This document shows positions 10,344 to 18,968 of a stretch of DNA of 64,000 nucleotides, piece by piece (the first letter of the stretch is position 1; each line of letters opens with the position of its first letter). A program made the position numbers and the translations under genes. The DNA comes from AC-32 sp963717475 (GTDB lineage: Bacteria > Actinomycetota > Thermoleophilia > Gaiellales > Gaiellaceae). The notes below the pieces were generated by a model. The model was not told where the DNA came from. It ran no database searches and worked only from the letters and a program-made list of their open reading frames with translations. The stretch covers positions 1,488,001-1,552,000 of the forward strand of contig OY970337.1 of assembly GCA_963717475.1 (NCBI GenBank), read 5' to 3'.

Positions 10344-11483
10344 CACCGCCCGGGTCACCGCCGCCGGCCCGAAGCGCCGCCAGACCTCGTCCATAGCGGC
10401 GTCGAGCGCGTCCGTGTCGTTCGGGCCCAGCGGAAGGGCGAGCTGCACCGAGCTCCCCTCGTGCAGGTTTCCGACGGCGACTCCGACGAGCGTGAGGCCG
10501 CGCCGCTCGACCATCGGCGCCGCTGCGCGCAGCAGCTCCCGCGCCGTCGCGAGGATCGCCTCGGTGCTGGCCGTCGCGTACGGCAGCGTGTGCGACCGGG
10601 TCGCACGGGAGAAGTCGTCGAACCGCAGCCGGAGGGTGACGGTCCGGCCGGTCCGGCCGGCCGTGCGCATGCGCCGCGTGACTCGGTCGACGAGGCCCGC
10701 AAGCGCCGTGTCGACCTCGGCGAACGGAGTCGGCGCGCGTCCCAGCGCGCGCTGCGCCCCGACCGAGCCACGGCGCCGCCTCGCCCGCACGCGCCGAGCG
10801 TCGCGGTTGTGCGCCAGCGCGTACAGGTGCCGCCCAGCCGCCGGGCCGAGCAGCGCGACGAGGCTGTTCTCGTCGACCCTCGCGACCTCGCCGACGGTCG
10901 CGAGCCCGACGTCGTGGAGGCGCCTCGCCGTCACCGGGCCGACTCCCCAGAGCCGCTCGACCGGCAGCGGGTGCAGGAACTCGAGCTCGCGCCCCGCAGG
11001 CACGACGAGCAGCCCATCCGGCTTCGCGACGGCGCTCGCGACCTTGGCGAGGAACTTCGTGGACGCGATCCCGACCGTGAGCGGCAAGCCCACCCGCTCG
11101 CGCGCCTCTCTGCGCAGCTTCGCCGCGATCTGCGAAGGCGTTCCCGAGAGCCTCCGCACGCCGCGAACGTCGAGGAACGCCTCGTCGATCGAGAGGCCCT
11201 CCACCAGAGACGCGGTGTCCTCGAACAGCCGGTAGACGGCCTTGCTCGCCTCCGAGTACGCCGACATCCTGGGCTCGACGACGACCGCCGCGGGGCAGAG
11301 CCGCCGGGCCCGGGCGACGCCCATCGCGGTGCGGACGCCGTGCGCCTTCGCCTCGTAGCTCGCAGCGAGCACGACCCAGGCGCCGACGATCACCGGCCGG
11401 CCCGCGAGCCGCGGGTCGTCGCGCTGCTCGACGGACGCGAAGAACGAGTCGACGTCGGCGTGCAGGATCGTCGCCTCGCTCAT
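10296..11483 (-). CDS. dinB: DNA polymerase IV
   Basis: A Y-family translesion polymerase of 395 residues. The metal ligands are visible as HADVDSFFASVE (D10 and D12) and SIDEAFLD (D100, E101); the usual form has Tyr in place of Phe in SIDEAYLD. The helix-hairpin-helix region WGVGPVTARRLHDVG and the little-finger domain follow. Near the C-terminus VQLALPLG resembles a beta-clamp-binding motif. The enzyme extends mismatched or damaged primer ends as part of the DNA-damage response. An SOS box directly abuts the ATG (11484-11497), so LexA control is very likely. It converges on and overlaps the dehydratase gene by 48 bp. Confidence 0.95.
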   Translation of the reverse strand: MSEATILHADVDSFFASVEQRDDPRLAGRPVIVGAWVVLAASYEAKAHGVRTAMGVARARRLCPAAVVVEPRMSAYSEASKAVYRLFEDTASLVEGLSIDEAFLDVRGVRRLSGTPSQIAAKLRREARERVGLPLTVGIASTKFLAKVASAVAKPDGLLVVPAGRELEFLHPLPVERLWGVGPVTARRLHDVGLATVGEVARVDENSLVALLGPAAGRHLYALAHNRDARRVRARRRRGSVGAQRALGRAPTPFAEVDTALAGLVDRVTRRMRTAGRTGRTVTLRLRFDDFSRATRSHTLPYATASTEAILATARELLRAAAPMVERRGLTLVGVAVGNLHEGSSVQLALPLGPNDTDALDAAMDEVWRRFGPAAVTRAVLLGGRRGLDPPLLPD

Positions 11484-11497
11484 CGAACGTATGTTCG
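11484..11497. promoter_or_regulatory. SOS box (LexA-binding site) of dinB
   Basis: CGAACGTATGTTCG (CGAAC-N4-GTTCG), a perfect-arm match to the gram-positive/actinobacterial LexA site. It ends one base before the dinB ATG. The whole gap to the upstream gene is only 23 bp, so the promoter probably reaches into the 3' end of the P1-peptidase gene. LexA bound here would block either initiation or early elongation. Confidence 0.8.
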
Positions 11498-11506
11498 CAC
11501 AGCCTT

Positions 11507-12547
11507 CTAGATCGCGCCACGCTCCCGCAGGAGCTCGAGCACCGCCTCGTGCGGAAGCCCGTGTTCGAATCGGCCCTCGCGGCCCTCGACGTCCGGCGCC
11601 GCCCAGATCGCGTTCAGGACGGCCTCTTCGGTCGCGTCGACCGCGGCCGCGAAGAGCGGATCGAGCTCGCGGCCCGAGACCTCCGCCCCGCGCGTCGTCG
11701 CGAAGGCCATGAAGATCTCGCCGCTGCCGTGGTGTGCGACCGAGCCCGTGCGTGCGAGCCCGAGCCCGGCGCGGCGCGCGAGGCGTTCGAGGGACCCGGG
11801 TGAGAGCGGCGCGTCGGTGGCGACGACGGCGATGCAGCTGCCTGCGGCCGGCCGGTGGGCGTCGCCGGGGAGCAGCCGCCCGACGGGGACCCCGGCGACG
11901 ACGAGCTGTCGCGCGGAGCCGAAGTTCGCGAGCACGAGCACGCCGACGGTGTGGCCGTTCGCTACGCGGCTCGCGCTGCCGATCCCGCCCTTCCAGCCGA
12001 GGCAGCTCATCCCGGTTCCCGCGCCGACTGCGCCCTCGGCGAACGGCCAGCCGGCGGCGCCGTCCACCGCGACCGCGACGTCGCCGCGCTCGACGTGCAC
12101 GGTGCGCGCGTCGCTGAGCCAGCCGTCGTCACACTCGCCCACGACGGGGATCACGAACTCCTCGACGCCGACGAGCGGGTCGTCGCGCACGGCCAGCTCG
12201 ATGGCGCCGTCGTAGACGCGCCCCACCGCATGCGTCGAGGTCAGGTAGACCGGCGTCTCGAGCAGCCCCCACTCCCGGATCTCATGCGAGCCCGTGAGCT
12301 CGCCGGCGCCGTTCAGCACGGCCATCCCGGCCGGCAACGGCAGCTCGGGCGGGACGAGCGCGGTCACGCCGGTGCGGGCGACACCGCGACCCTCGGGTGG
12401 GTCGGGCTCGTCGCGCCACACCGTCACGTGGCCCACCCGGACGCCGACGTCCGCGATCGAGTCGCTCAGCCCCGCCTCGAGCTCACCGATCCGCAGGCCC
12501 AGCTCGCGCAGCCTCGGGCCGCGTGGATCGGGAGGGCCGTCGCTCAC
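11507..12547 (-). CDS. P1-family (S58, DmpA-type) aminopeptidase
   Basis: About 346 residues from a GTG at 12547. The family is an N-terminal-nucleophile hydrolase that cleaves itself before a Ser. Here the expected junction is AAGSCIAVVATDAPL, with Gly236-Ser237, and the surrounding blocks NGHTVGVLVLANFG, GAVGAGTGMSCLGWKGGIG and GSGEIFMAFATT match the family. DmpA-type enzymes remove N-terminal D- or L-residues, including beta-peptides. The upstream extension to 12652 would run into the divergent HDAC-like gene and has no family similarity, so I reject it. It lies 23 bp upstream of dinB on the same strand and is divergent from the peptide-use operon, which suggests a shared regulatory region. 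Confidence 0.9.
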   Translation of the reverse strand: MSDGPPDPRGPRLRELGLRIGELEAGLSDSIADVGVRVGHVTVWRDEPDPPEGRGVARTGVTALVPPELPLPAGMAVLNGAGELTGSHEIREWGLLETPVYLTSTHAVGRVYDGAIELAVRDDPLVGVEEFVIPVVGECDDGWLSDARTVHVERGDVAVAVDGAAGWPFAEGAVGAGTGMSCLGWKGGIGSASRVANGHTVGVLVLANFGSARQLVVAGVPVGRLLPGDAHRPAAGSCIAVVATDAPLSPGSLERLARRAGLGLARTGSVAHHGSGEIFMAFATTRGAEVSGRELDPLFAAAVDATEEAVLNAIWAAPDVEGREGRFEHGLPHEAVLELLRERGAI

Positions 12548-12557
12548 GGGAGGACTG

Positions 12558-12563
12558 TAGAGT
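12558..12563 (+). promoter_or_regulatory. putative -10 box for a leaderless transcript (amidohydrolase operon)
   Basis: TAGAGT fits the actinobacterial -10 consensus TANNNT and ends six bases before the GTG at 12570. At this spacing transcription would begin at or next to the start codon, giving a leaderless mRNA. No Shine-Dalgarno sequence precedes the GTG. No good -35 is seen at the usual spacing. Confidence 0.45.
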
Positions 12564-12569
12564 CGCCGC

Positions 12570-13598
12570 GTGGAGCTCGCCATGCCGGTCGTCTGGAGCG
12601 ATCGCTGCCTGCTCCACGAGCCGCGCGAGGAGATCTGGGTCGGCATTCGCACTCCCGCGGCCGAGACGGCGGACAGGATCGAGCGTATCCGCGACGCGCT
12701 CGCGGGCGCGCGCTTCGTCGAGGCCGAGGCGCACGACGACTCGTCGCTCCGGGCCGTGCACGACGAGGCGCTGCTCGCCTACCTCGCCTCGGCCTGGGAC
12801 GAGTGGGCCCGCGCGGGCCTCCCCGACGATCCCGGCCAGCAGCGGGTCGTCCCGTACGTCTTCGCGCACGCCGCGCTCGGCACCGCGCTCGAGGAGCCGG
12901 TCGCCGTCTGGGCGAAGCCCGGCTACTTCGCTTACGACACGATGACGCTGATCGGCCCCGGCACCTGGGAGGCCGCGCGGGCCGCGGTCGACGCCGCTCT
13001 CACCGCCGCGGAACTCGTGCGCGAGGGCGCCCCCGCCGCCTACGCGTGCGTGCGGCCGCCGGGCCACCACGCGTGCCGGAGCGCGTTCGGCGGCTCCTGC
13101 TACCTGAACAACGCGGCCTGCGCGGCTGTCGCTCTCGGCCCTGCGCGCGTCGCCGTGCTCGACGTCGACGCCCACCACGGCAACGGCACGGAGCAGGTCT
13201 TCGGGCACAGCGACGACGTGGTCGTCGGCTCCGTCCACGTCGACCCGCGGGCGGGCTGGTTCCCACACTTCCTCGCCGCCGCCGGCGAGGGGCCCGGCTC
13301 GAAGAACGTCCCGCTCGCGCCCGGCTCGGGCGACGACGAGTGGCTCGCGGCGGTGCGCGAGCTGGCCGGCTGGGCGCGCGACCAGCGGGCCGAGGCCCTC
13401 GTCGTCTCGCTCGGCGTCGACGCCGCGGCGGAGGACCCGGAGAGCCCGCTCGAGCTGACGCGGGAGGGCTTCCGCGAGACCGGCGCGCTGCTCGGCGCGC
13501 TCGGGCTCCCGACCGTCTTCGTCCAGGAGGGCGGCTACCACGACGCGATCGGAGCGCTCGTGCGCGAGACGCTGCTCGGCTTCGAGGGGGCGCGCTGA
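12570..13598 (+). CDS. histone-deacetylase-like amidohydrolase (acetylpolyamine amidohydrolase type)
   Basis: A zinc hydrolase of the arginase/deacetylase fold, 342 residues. Motifs are RPPGHHA (the paired catalytic His), GGSCYLNNAACAA, DVDAHHGNGT (zinc Asp and His) and SLGVDAAAEDP (second zinc Asp), with EGGYH near the end. Bacterial members remove acetyl groups from polyamines or other small amides rather than from histones. The gene starts a plus-strand operon: its stop overlaps the candidate start of the M28 peptidase as CTGA. GTG at 12570 is favoured by a -10 box at the right spacing; an ATG at 12582 is the alternative. Context suggests it deacylates small peptides or amines taken up by the cell. 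Confidence 0.9.
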   Translation: MELAMPVVWSDRCLLHEPREEIWVGIRTPAAETADRIERIRDALAGARFVEAEAHDDSSLRAVHDEALLAYLASAWDEWARAGLPDDPGQQRVVPYVFAHAALGTALEEPVAVWAKPGYFAYDTMTLIGPGTWEAARAAVDAALTAAELVREGAPAAYACVRPPGHHACRSAFGGSCYLNNAACAAVALGPARVAVLDVDAHHGNGTEQVFGHSDDVVVGSVHVDPRAGWFPHFLAAAGEGPGSKNVPLAPGSGDDEWLAAVRELAGWARDQRAEALVVSLGVDAAAEDPESPLELTREGFRETGALLGALGLPTVFVQEGGYHDAIGALVRETLLGFEGAR

Positions 13599-15379
13599 AG
13601 TTCTCCCCGGACTACCTGCGCCACGTGGTCGAGCGGCTCGAAGGCATCGGCTCGCACCCGCTCGGCTTCCGCGTCGCCGGCACGCCGGAGGAGCGGGAGG
13701 CGGTCCAGTTCGTCGCCCAGGAGATGCGTTCGCTCGGGCTGCAGGACGTCACGAAGGAGCCCGTCCCGGTGGACGGCTGGCGGCTGCAGGAGGCCTTCGT
13801 CGAGCTCGCGGACGGGACGCGCGTCGAAGCCGCGTCGTTCGGCGGCGTTCCCGAGACCGGCGCGCGCGGGGTCGAAGGCGAGCTCGTGCGCGTCGGCCGC
13901 GGCGGCCGGCGGCAGCTCGATCGGATCGACGTGGCCGGCAAGATCGCGCTCGTCGAGTGGCAGGTCGCGCGGCTCTGGCCCTACCACGTCGGGCTCGAGC
14001 TCGGCTTGCGCGGCGCGAAGGCGATGATCCTCTACGCGCCCGAGGGCGGTCCGTACTACCAGGCGCCGGGCTCGCTCGGCACCTTCGACGGGATCTGGCA
14101 CGCGGAAGGGCCGCCCTGCGTGACCGTCCGGCGCGAGGATGCGCCGCGGCTCGAGGGCCGCGTGCGGGTCGTCCTGCGCGCGCCGCGCAAGCCGGCCCGG
14201 GCGGCGAACGTCACCGGCTATCTCCCGGGCCGCCGCCGCGGGGCGCCCGTCGTCGTCGCCGGCCACCACGACGGCTGGTTCGGGGCGGCCTTCGACGACG
14301 CGACCGGAGTCGCCGTCACGCTCGAGCTCGCGCGCGCGTTCCTCGAGGCCGGCGTGAAGCCGAGCCGCACGATCGCGTTCGTCTCGCACACCGCCGAGGA
14401 GTACGGGATCGCCGAGTCGGCCTACGACTGGTGCTACGGCGCCTGGTACCAGGTCGTGGCCGAGCACCGCGAGTGGACGACCGGCTCGCCGTTCTACCTC
14501 AACGTCGAGGGCTCCGGCCGCCCAGAGGTCTTCACGCTCGACGTGCCGCCCGAGCTCGCCGCGTGGATCCGGCGCCACTGCCGCCGCGCGGCTCGCGACG
14601 GCCTCCTCCCGCACGGCTGGCGGCTCGACCGGCCGAACACGTGGACCGAGGTCTGGCCGTTCCTGGCCGCAGGGATTCCCGGGATCAACGTCTCCACGTT
14701 CACGACCGAGTTCGACCGCACCGAGTACCACACGCAGTACGACACGAGCGACAAGGTCGACTTCGGCTACCTCGCGAAGCTGACGGAGCTCTGTGCGCGG
14801 CTGCTGCTCGACGAGCCGGCGCTCGACTTCGCCGCGCGCGACCGCGAGCTCCGAAAGCTCGGACTGAAGCTGCCGAAGGTCGAGCCCGGCGACGAGCGGA
14901 GGCGCTTCACGGCGATCGGCCGCGGCCTCTACGGGCTCGACGCAATCGATGCGCCGCGTTACCCGCACGAGCAGACGGCCGGCGACGTCCAGCTCCTCGA
15001 GCAGGCCCTCGGCGACCTCGACCACGCGGCGGGGCCGCTCTCGCGCGTCGGCCTGAACTGGCTCTGCACCGATCTCTCGCACGAGGCGTTCCGGATCGAG
15101 CGCGGACGTCGCGGCCGCCGCGCGCGCCGCGCCTGCTGGGGCGTCCAGGGAGACGCCGACCCAGGGCCCGACCTCTGGCGCGAGCTCGCCTCCCTGCGCG
15201 GCGAGCCAGGCTCGCGACCACCGGGGCCGTGGCTCGAGCAAAGCGTGCGCCGCCACCTCGACCGCTCCCGGCGCGAGCTCAGGCGGCGGCGAGAGCGCAT
15301 GGCCGCCGCCGCCGCGGGCAAGGTCTTCCCGCTCGCGCGCCCACGGCGGGCGGATCTTCCTGTAGGACCACGCGCGTGA
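13595..15379 (+). CDS. M28-family metallopeptidase
   Basis: About 594 residues with a PA-like insert (roughly residues 90-190) and an M28 zinc domain. Zinc and catalytic residues are visible in AGHHDGWFGAAFDDATG (His and Asp), SHTAEEYG (Glu pair) and TEYHTQYDTSDK (His). The family includes aminopeptidases and carboxypeptidases; no signal peptide is present, so this copy is probably cytoplasmic. The N-terminal homology begins at KFSPDYLRHVVERLEG with no ATG/GTG/TTG close by. A CTG at 13595 overlaps the previous stop as CTGA and is the best start. The C-terminal about 90 residues are Arg-rich and not conserved-looking. It overlaps the S66 gene by GTGA, so it is part of the peptide-use operon. 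Confidence 0.88.
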   Translation: MKFSPDYLRHVVERLEGIGSHPLGFRVAGTPEEREAVQFVAQEMRSLGLQDVTKEPVPVDGWRLQEAFVELADGTRVEAASFGGVPETGARGVEGELVRVGRGGRRQLDRIDVAGKIALVEWQVARLWPYHVGLELGLRGAKAMILYAPEGGPYYQAPGSLGTFDGIWHAEGPPCVTVRREDAPRLEGRVRVVLRAPRKPARAANVTGYLPGRRRGAPVVVAGHHDGWFGAAFDDATGVAVTLELARAFLEAGVKPSRTIAFVSHTAEEYGIAESAYDWCYGAWYQVVAEHREWTTGSPFYLNVEGSGRPEVFTLDVPPELAAWIRRHCRRAARDGLLPHGWRLDRPNTWTEVWPFLAAGIPGINVSTFTTEFDRTEYHTQYDTSDKVDFGYLAKLTELCARLLLDEPALDFAARDRELRKLGLKLPKVEPGDERRRFTAIGRGLYGLDAIDAPRYPHEQTAGDVQLLEQALGDLDHAAGPLSRVGLNWLCTDLSHEAFRIERGRRGRRARRACWGVQGDADPGPDLWRELASLRGEPGSRPPGPWLEQSVRRHLDRSRRELRRRRERMAAAAAGKVFPLARPRRADLPVGPRA

Positions 15380-16320
15380 AGCCGCTCCCTTCCGGCGGGA
15401 CGATCGGCGTCGCGGCGCCCGCGAGCCCATACGACGCGCGCTCCGAGGTGCTGCGCGGGATCGAGTGGTGGGAATCCCAGGGCTACCGCGTCAAGCTCGG
15501 CCCGAACGTCTACGCCCGCGACGACTACGTCGCCGGCGACCCCCTTGCGCGCGCCTCGGACCTGAACGCGCTCTTCGCCGACCCGGAGGTCGACGTGGTC
15601 CAGGCCCTCCAGGGCGGTTACGGCTCGGCGCAGACGATCCCGTACCTGGACTTCGACGCGATCGCCGCCAACCCGAAGCCCTTCATCGGGTTCTCGGACA
15701 TCACCGCGCTGCACGTCGCGATCCACAGGCGCACCGGCATGCCCACGATCTACGGCAATGGGCTGGTCGGGCTCGGCGACCCGGAGACCTCGGATTTCAC
15801 CCGCAACCGCGCGCTCGACGTCCTGCGCGGCGAGGCGGCGAACGAGGTCCCGCGGAGCCCCGACGATCCGTACGTGCGCGCGATCACGGGCGGCACGGCG
15901 ACCGCCCCGCTCCTCGGCGGCTGCCTGTGGCTGCTCCTGCAGACCATGGGCACGCCGTGGGAGGTCGACGTCGACGGCGCGATCCTCTTCTTCGAGGACT
16001 ACAAGGCGCCGCCCTACTACGTCGACGGGATGCTGACGCAGCTCGGTCACGCCGGGAAGCTCCAGCAGGTCGCAGGCGTCGTCGTCGGCGAGATGAAGGA
16101 CTGCGACTGGGGCGACCAGCGCGAGGCTTCGGACTGGGCCCGCTCCCGCTCCCTCGAGGACGTCCTCGAGGAGCACCTGGAGCCGCTCGGCGTCCCGGTC
16201 CTCTACGGCCTGCCCCTCGGCCACGGCAAGCATCTGGCCTCGATCCCGCTCGGCGTTCGGTATACGCTCGACGCCGACCGGAGAATGCTCACGCTCGAAG
16301 AGGCCCTCTTCGACGCGTGA
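15376..16320 (+). CDS. S66-family LD-carboxypeptidase (LdcA/MccF-like)
   Basis: A 314-residue serine peptidase of clan S66, starting at GTG 15376 inside the previous stop. The nucleophile elbow is FIGFSDITALH with Ser107. The Glu of the triad should be in FFEDYKAPPYYVD and the His in LGHGKHLA. Family members cut the L-D bond of murein tetrapeptides during wall recycling, or inactivate peptide-nucleotide antibiotics of the microcin C type. No signal peptide is seen, in keeping with a cytoplasmic recycling role. Position directly before a dipeptide importer fits uptake of murein peptides followed by trimming. Thirteen bases separate it from the binding-protein gene. Confidence 0.9.
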   Translation: MKPLPSGGTIGVAAPASPYDARSEVLRGIEWWESQGYRVKLGPNVYARDDYVAGDPLARASDLNALFADPEVDVVQALQGGYGSAQTIPYLDFDAIAANPKPFIGFSDITALHVAIHRRTGMPTIYGNGLVGLGDPETSDFTRNRALDVLRGEAANEVPRSPDDPYVRAITGGTATAPLLGGCLWLLLQTMGTPWEVDVDGAILFFEDYKAPPYYVDGMLTQLGHAGKLQQVAGVVVGEMKDCDWGDQREASDWARSRSLEDVLEEHLEPLGVPVLYGLPLGHGKHLASIPLGVRYTLDADRRMLTLEEALFDA

Positions 16321-16328
16321 AAAGGAGG
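16321..16328 (+). promoter_or_regulatory. strong ribosome-binding site of the oligopeptide-binding protein
   Basis: AAAGGAGG at 16321-16328, five bases before the ATG at 16334. It fixes the start in a gene whose signal peptide is frameshifted, and indicates strong translation as expected for a binding protein. Confidence 0.65.
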
Positions 16329-16333
16329 GACAG

Positions 16334-17979
16334 ATGAAGAAGACGTGGCTCGGCGTACTCGGAGCCGTCACCTGCCTAATCACTTGGGCCTTGCTCTCGC
16401 GGGTTGCGGCGGCTCGTCCTCGAGCTCCGGCTCGGGCGGCACGTTCCGCATGGGCACGGCGTCGGGGATCGACTCGATCAACCCCTACGTGGCCTTCAAC
16501 CAGGACGCCTACGCCACCTTCCAGTACATCTACCCGATCCTCGTCCAGTACGACGAGACGAACAAGCACTTCGCCCCGTTCTACGCCAAGTCGTGGGGCT
16601 CGACGGACGGCGGCAAGACCTGGACGTTCCACCTCACGCCGAACGCGAAGTGGAGCGACGGCAAGCCGCTCACGTCGGAAGACGCGGCGTGGACGATCAA
16701 CACCGACATCAAGTACGCGAGCGGCGGCGCCGCCAACGCGGCCGGCCTGATCGCGCACATCACGCGCGCGGACGCGCCCGATCCCAACACCCTCGTCGTC
16801 CACTACAAGCAGGCGCCGGGGAACGTGCTCGGCCAGTTCCAGCAGTTCTTCATCCTGCCGAAGCACATCTGGAGCCAGCACGTCGGGAACAAGGGCGCCG
16901 ACCTGAAGACGTTCGCGAACAACCCGCCGGTGGTCGGCTCTGGCCCCTTCAACCTCGTCAAGTACCAGAAGAACCAGATCGCCCTGTTCAAGAAGAACCC
17001 CAGCTACTGGGGCACGAAGCCGAAGATCGACGAGTTCGGCCTGCGGATGTTCTCGAACGACGACGCGATGATCTCGGCGCTGAAGTCCCACGAGATCGAC
17101 GCGATCAACGTCGTGCCGGCAACCGCGATCAAGACGCTGAAGGACGCAGGCTTCGAGGTTTCCGACGTTCCCGGCCTCGACCAGACCGACTTCATCATCA
17201 ACTCGAGCCCGAAGAAGACCGACCACCTCGAGCTCCAGAACCCGAAGGTACGGGAAGCCTTCGACCACGCGATCGACCGCAAGCAGATCATCGACGTCGT
17301 CTTCCTCGGCACCGCGAAGCCCGCGTACTCGATCATTCCGCCGACCACCGGGGACTGGTCGAACCCGGACCTGAAGCCGGTGACGTTCGATCTCGCGAAG
17401 GCGAACCAGATCCTCGACGGCCTCGGCTACAAGAAGGGCTCGGACGGGATCCGCGTCGCGCAGGGCCACAAGATGTCCTACGACGTGATCGCGCCGACCG
17501 ACGTCCAGAGCGTGCCGCGCACGTTCCAGATCATCCAGGCCGACTTTCAGAAGATCGGGATCAAGCTGCGCCAGAAGTCGCTCGACTCGACCGCGGCCTT
17601 CGACCAGATGTCGTCGCCGAACAACACGTACAAGAACTTCGATCTCGCCCTCTGGGACTGGACGGCGCTGATCGATCCCGACTTCATGCTCTCGGTCGTG
17701 ACGTGTGGTCAACTGGGTGGTTGGAGTGACACCGGTATGTGCGACAAGAGCTACGACGCGATGTACTCGCAGCAGCAGCTGACCCCGGACCAGAACGCCC
17801 GCCAGGCGCTGGTCTGGAAGATGCAGAAGTACCTCTACGACCGGCGTCCGTACATCTGGCTCGCGAACGACGACTCCGTCGCGGCGGTCAGCAAGAACTG
17901 GGAGGGATTCGTGAACACGCCGCAGGGGCCCTTCAACGAGCTCAACATCGTCAGCCTGACCACCGTGCACAAGAAGTAG
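16334..17979 (+). CDS. peptide ABC transporter substrate-binding lipoprotein (1-bp frameshift in signal peptide)
   Basis: A family 5 extracellular solute-binding protein (DppA/OppA type), about 548 codons. The mature part contains the family blocks WTFHLTPNAKWSDGKPLT, VVGSGPFNLVKY and PKVREAFDHAIDRKQIID. A signal peptide starts at ATG 16334 (MKKTWLGVLGAVTCLI), while the lipobox LALAGC and the rest of the protein are in another frame. One base appears to be missing near 16383, and total length is 3n+2 as expected. With the base restored the protein would be exported and lipid-anchored. It binds di- or oligopeptides for the permease pair downstream. If the deletion is real the importer is inactive. 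Confidence 0.85.
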
Positions 17980-18004
17980 CCGCGCCAAGGGCGTCGCCGA
18001 GGAC

Positions 18005-18968
18005 ATGAGAGGCGCCGACTACTTCATCAAGCGGGTCGCGTTCGCGATCGTCACCGTGTTCGTCGCGATCACGATCAACTTCGCGCTCTTCCGGCTCGCG
18101 CCCGGGAGCGCCGTCACGAACCTCGCCCGGGTCCCGCACGCGACGCCGCAGCTGCACGAGGAGCTGAAGCGCCAGTTCGGGCTCGACAAGTCGAGAGGCG
18201 AGCAGTACGTGATCTACCTGAAGCAGCTCGCGCACGGGAACCTCGGGGTCTCGTTCGCGAACCAGCAGCCCGTCTCGCACAACCTCTGGGTCGCGCTCAA
18301 GAACACGATCCCGATGGTCCTCCTCGGCACGTTCTTCTCGATCGTCTTCGGCACGCTGACGGGCGTCCTCGCCGCGTGGCGCCGCGGCAGCGGGGCCGAG
18401 AGCGTCTCGGTGATGACCGCCCTCGCGTTCTATTCGATGCCGACGCACTGGCTCGGGCTGATGCTCGTGATCCTCTTCGCGGGCGTGCTGCCCGACCGGC
18501 GGCATGAGCAACGACTTCCTGATCGACCCGTCGTTCGCGACCCACGTCAAGGACCTCGGCGAGCACATCCTCCTGCCGTCGCTGACCCTCGCGCTCGTGC
18601 TCTACGGCGAGTACACGCTGATCGTGCGCTCGGCCTTGCTCGAGACGCTCGGCGAGGACTACATCCTCACCGCGCGCGCGAAGGGGCTGAAGTCGGGCGC
18701 GATCCTCCGGAAGCACGCGTTGCGGAACGCGATGCTGCCGATCGTGACGCTGATCGCGCTCTCGCTCGGCTACATCGTGGCGGGAGCGATCCTCGTGGAG
18801 ACCGTCTTCTCGTGGCCGGGGATCGGGCGCGCGGTCTACGACGCGGTGCTGCAGCGCGACTACCCGATGCTGCAGGGAGCGTTCCTGATCCTCACGGTCT
18901 CCGTGGTCTTCTTCAATCTCGTCGCCGACCTCCTCTACTTCAAGCTCGATCCGAGGGTGACGGAATGA
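18005..18968 (+). CDS. peptide ABC transporter permease 1 (DppB-like, 1-bp frameshift)
   Basis: An integral-membrane permease of about 320 residues with six predicted spans. The N-terminal part YFIKRVAFAIVTVFVAITINF and the EAA-type loop (RSALLETLGEDYILTARAKGL) match DppB. Near 18491-18493 an extra C in a CCC run throws the reading frame off; removing it gives VLPTGGMSNDF, the usual extracytoplasmic sequence before the loop. Total length is 3n+1, as expected for one inserted base. The last four bases overlap the start of permease 2 (ATGA). The gene is 25 bp after the binding protein. It should form the translocation pore with permease 2. Confidence 0.87.

Noticed and set aside
11855..13594. 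The long N-terminal extension of the M28 frame through the HDAC-like gene
   Set aside because: The extension covers other real genes in different frames and has no family similarity; the M28 domain begins at about 13595.
12570..13598. A true histone deacetylase
   Set aside because: Bacterial HDAC-fold proteins act on polyamines or other small amides; no histone-like substrate is implied by the context.
14959..18006. A 1015-codon open frame on the minus strand opposite the peptidase and binding-protein genes
   Set aside because: It is Arg/Asp/Val-rich without motifs, and is the expected shadow of GC-rich plus-strand genes with clear catalytic motifs.
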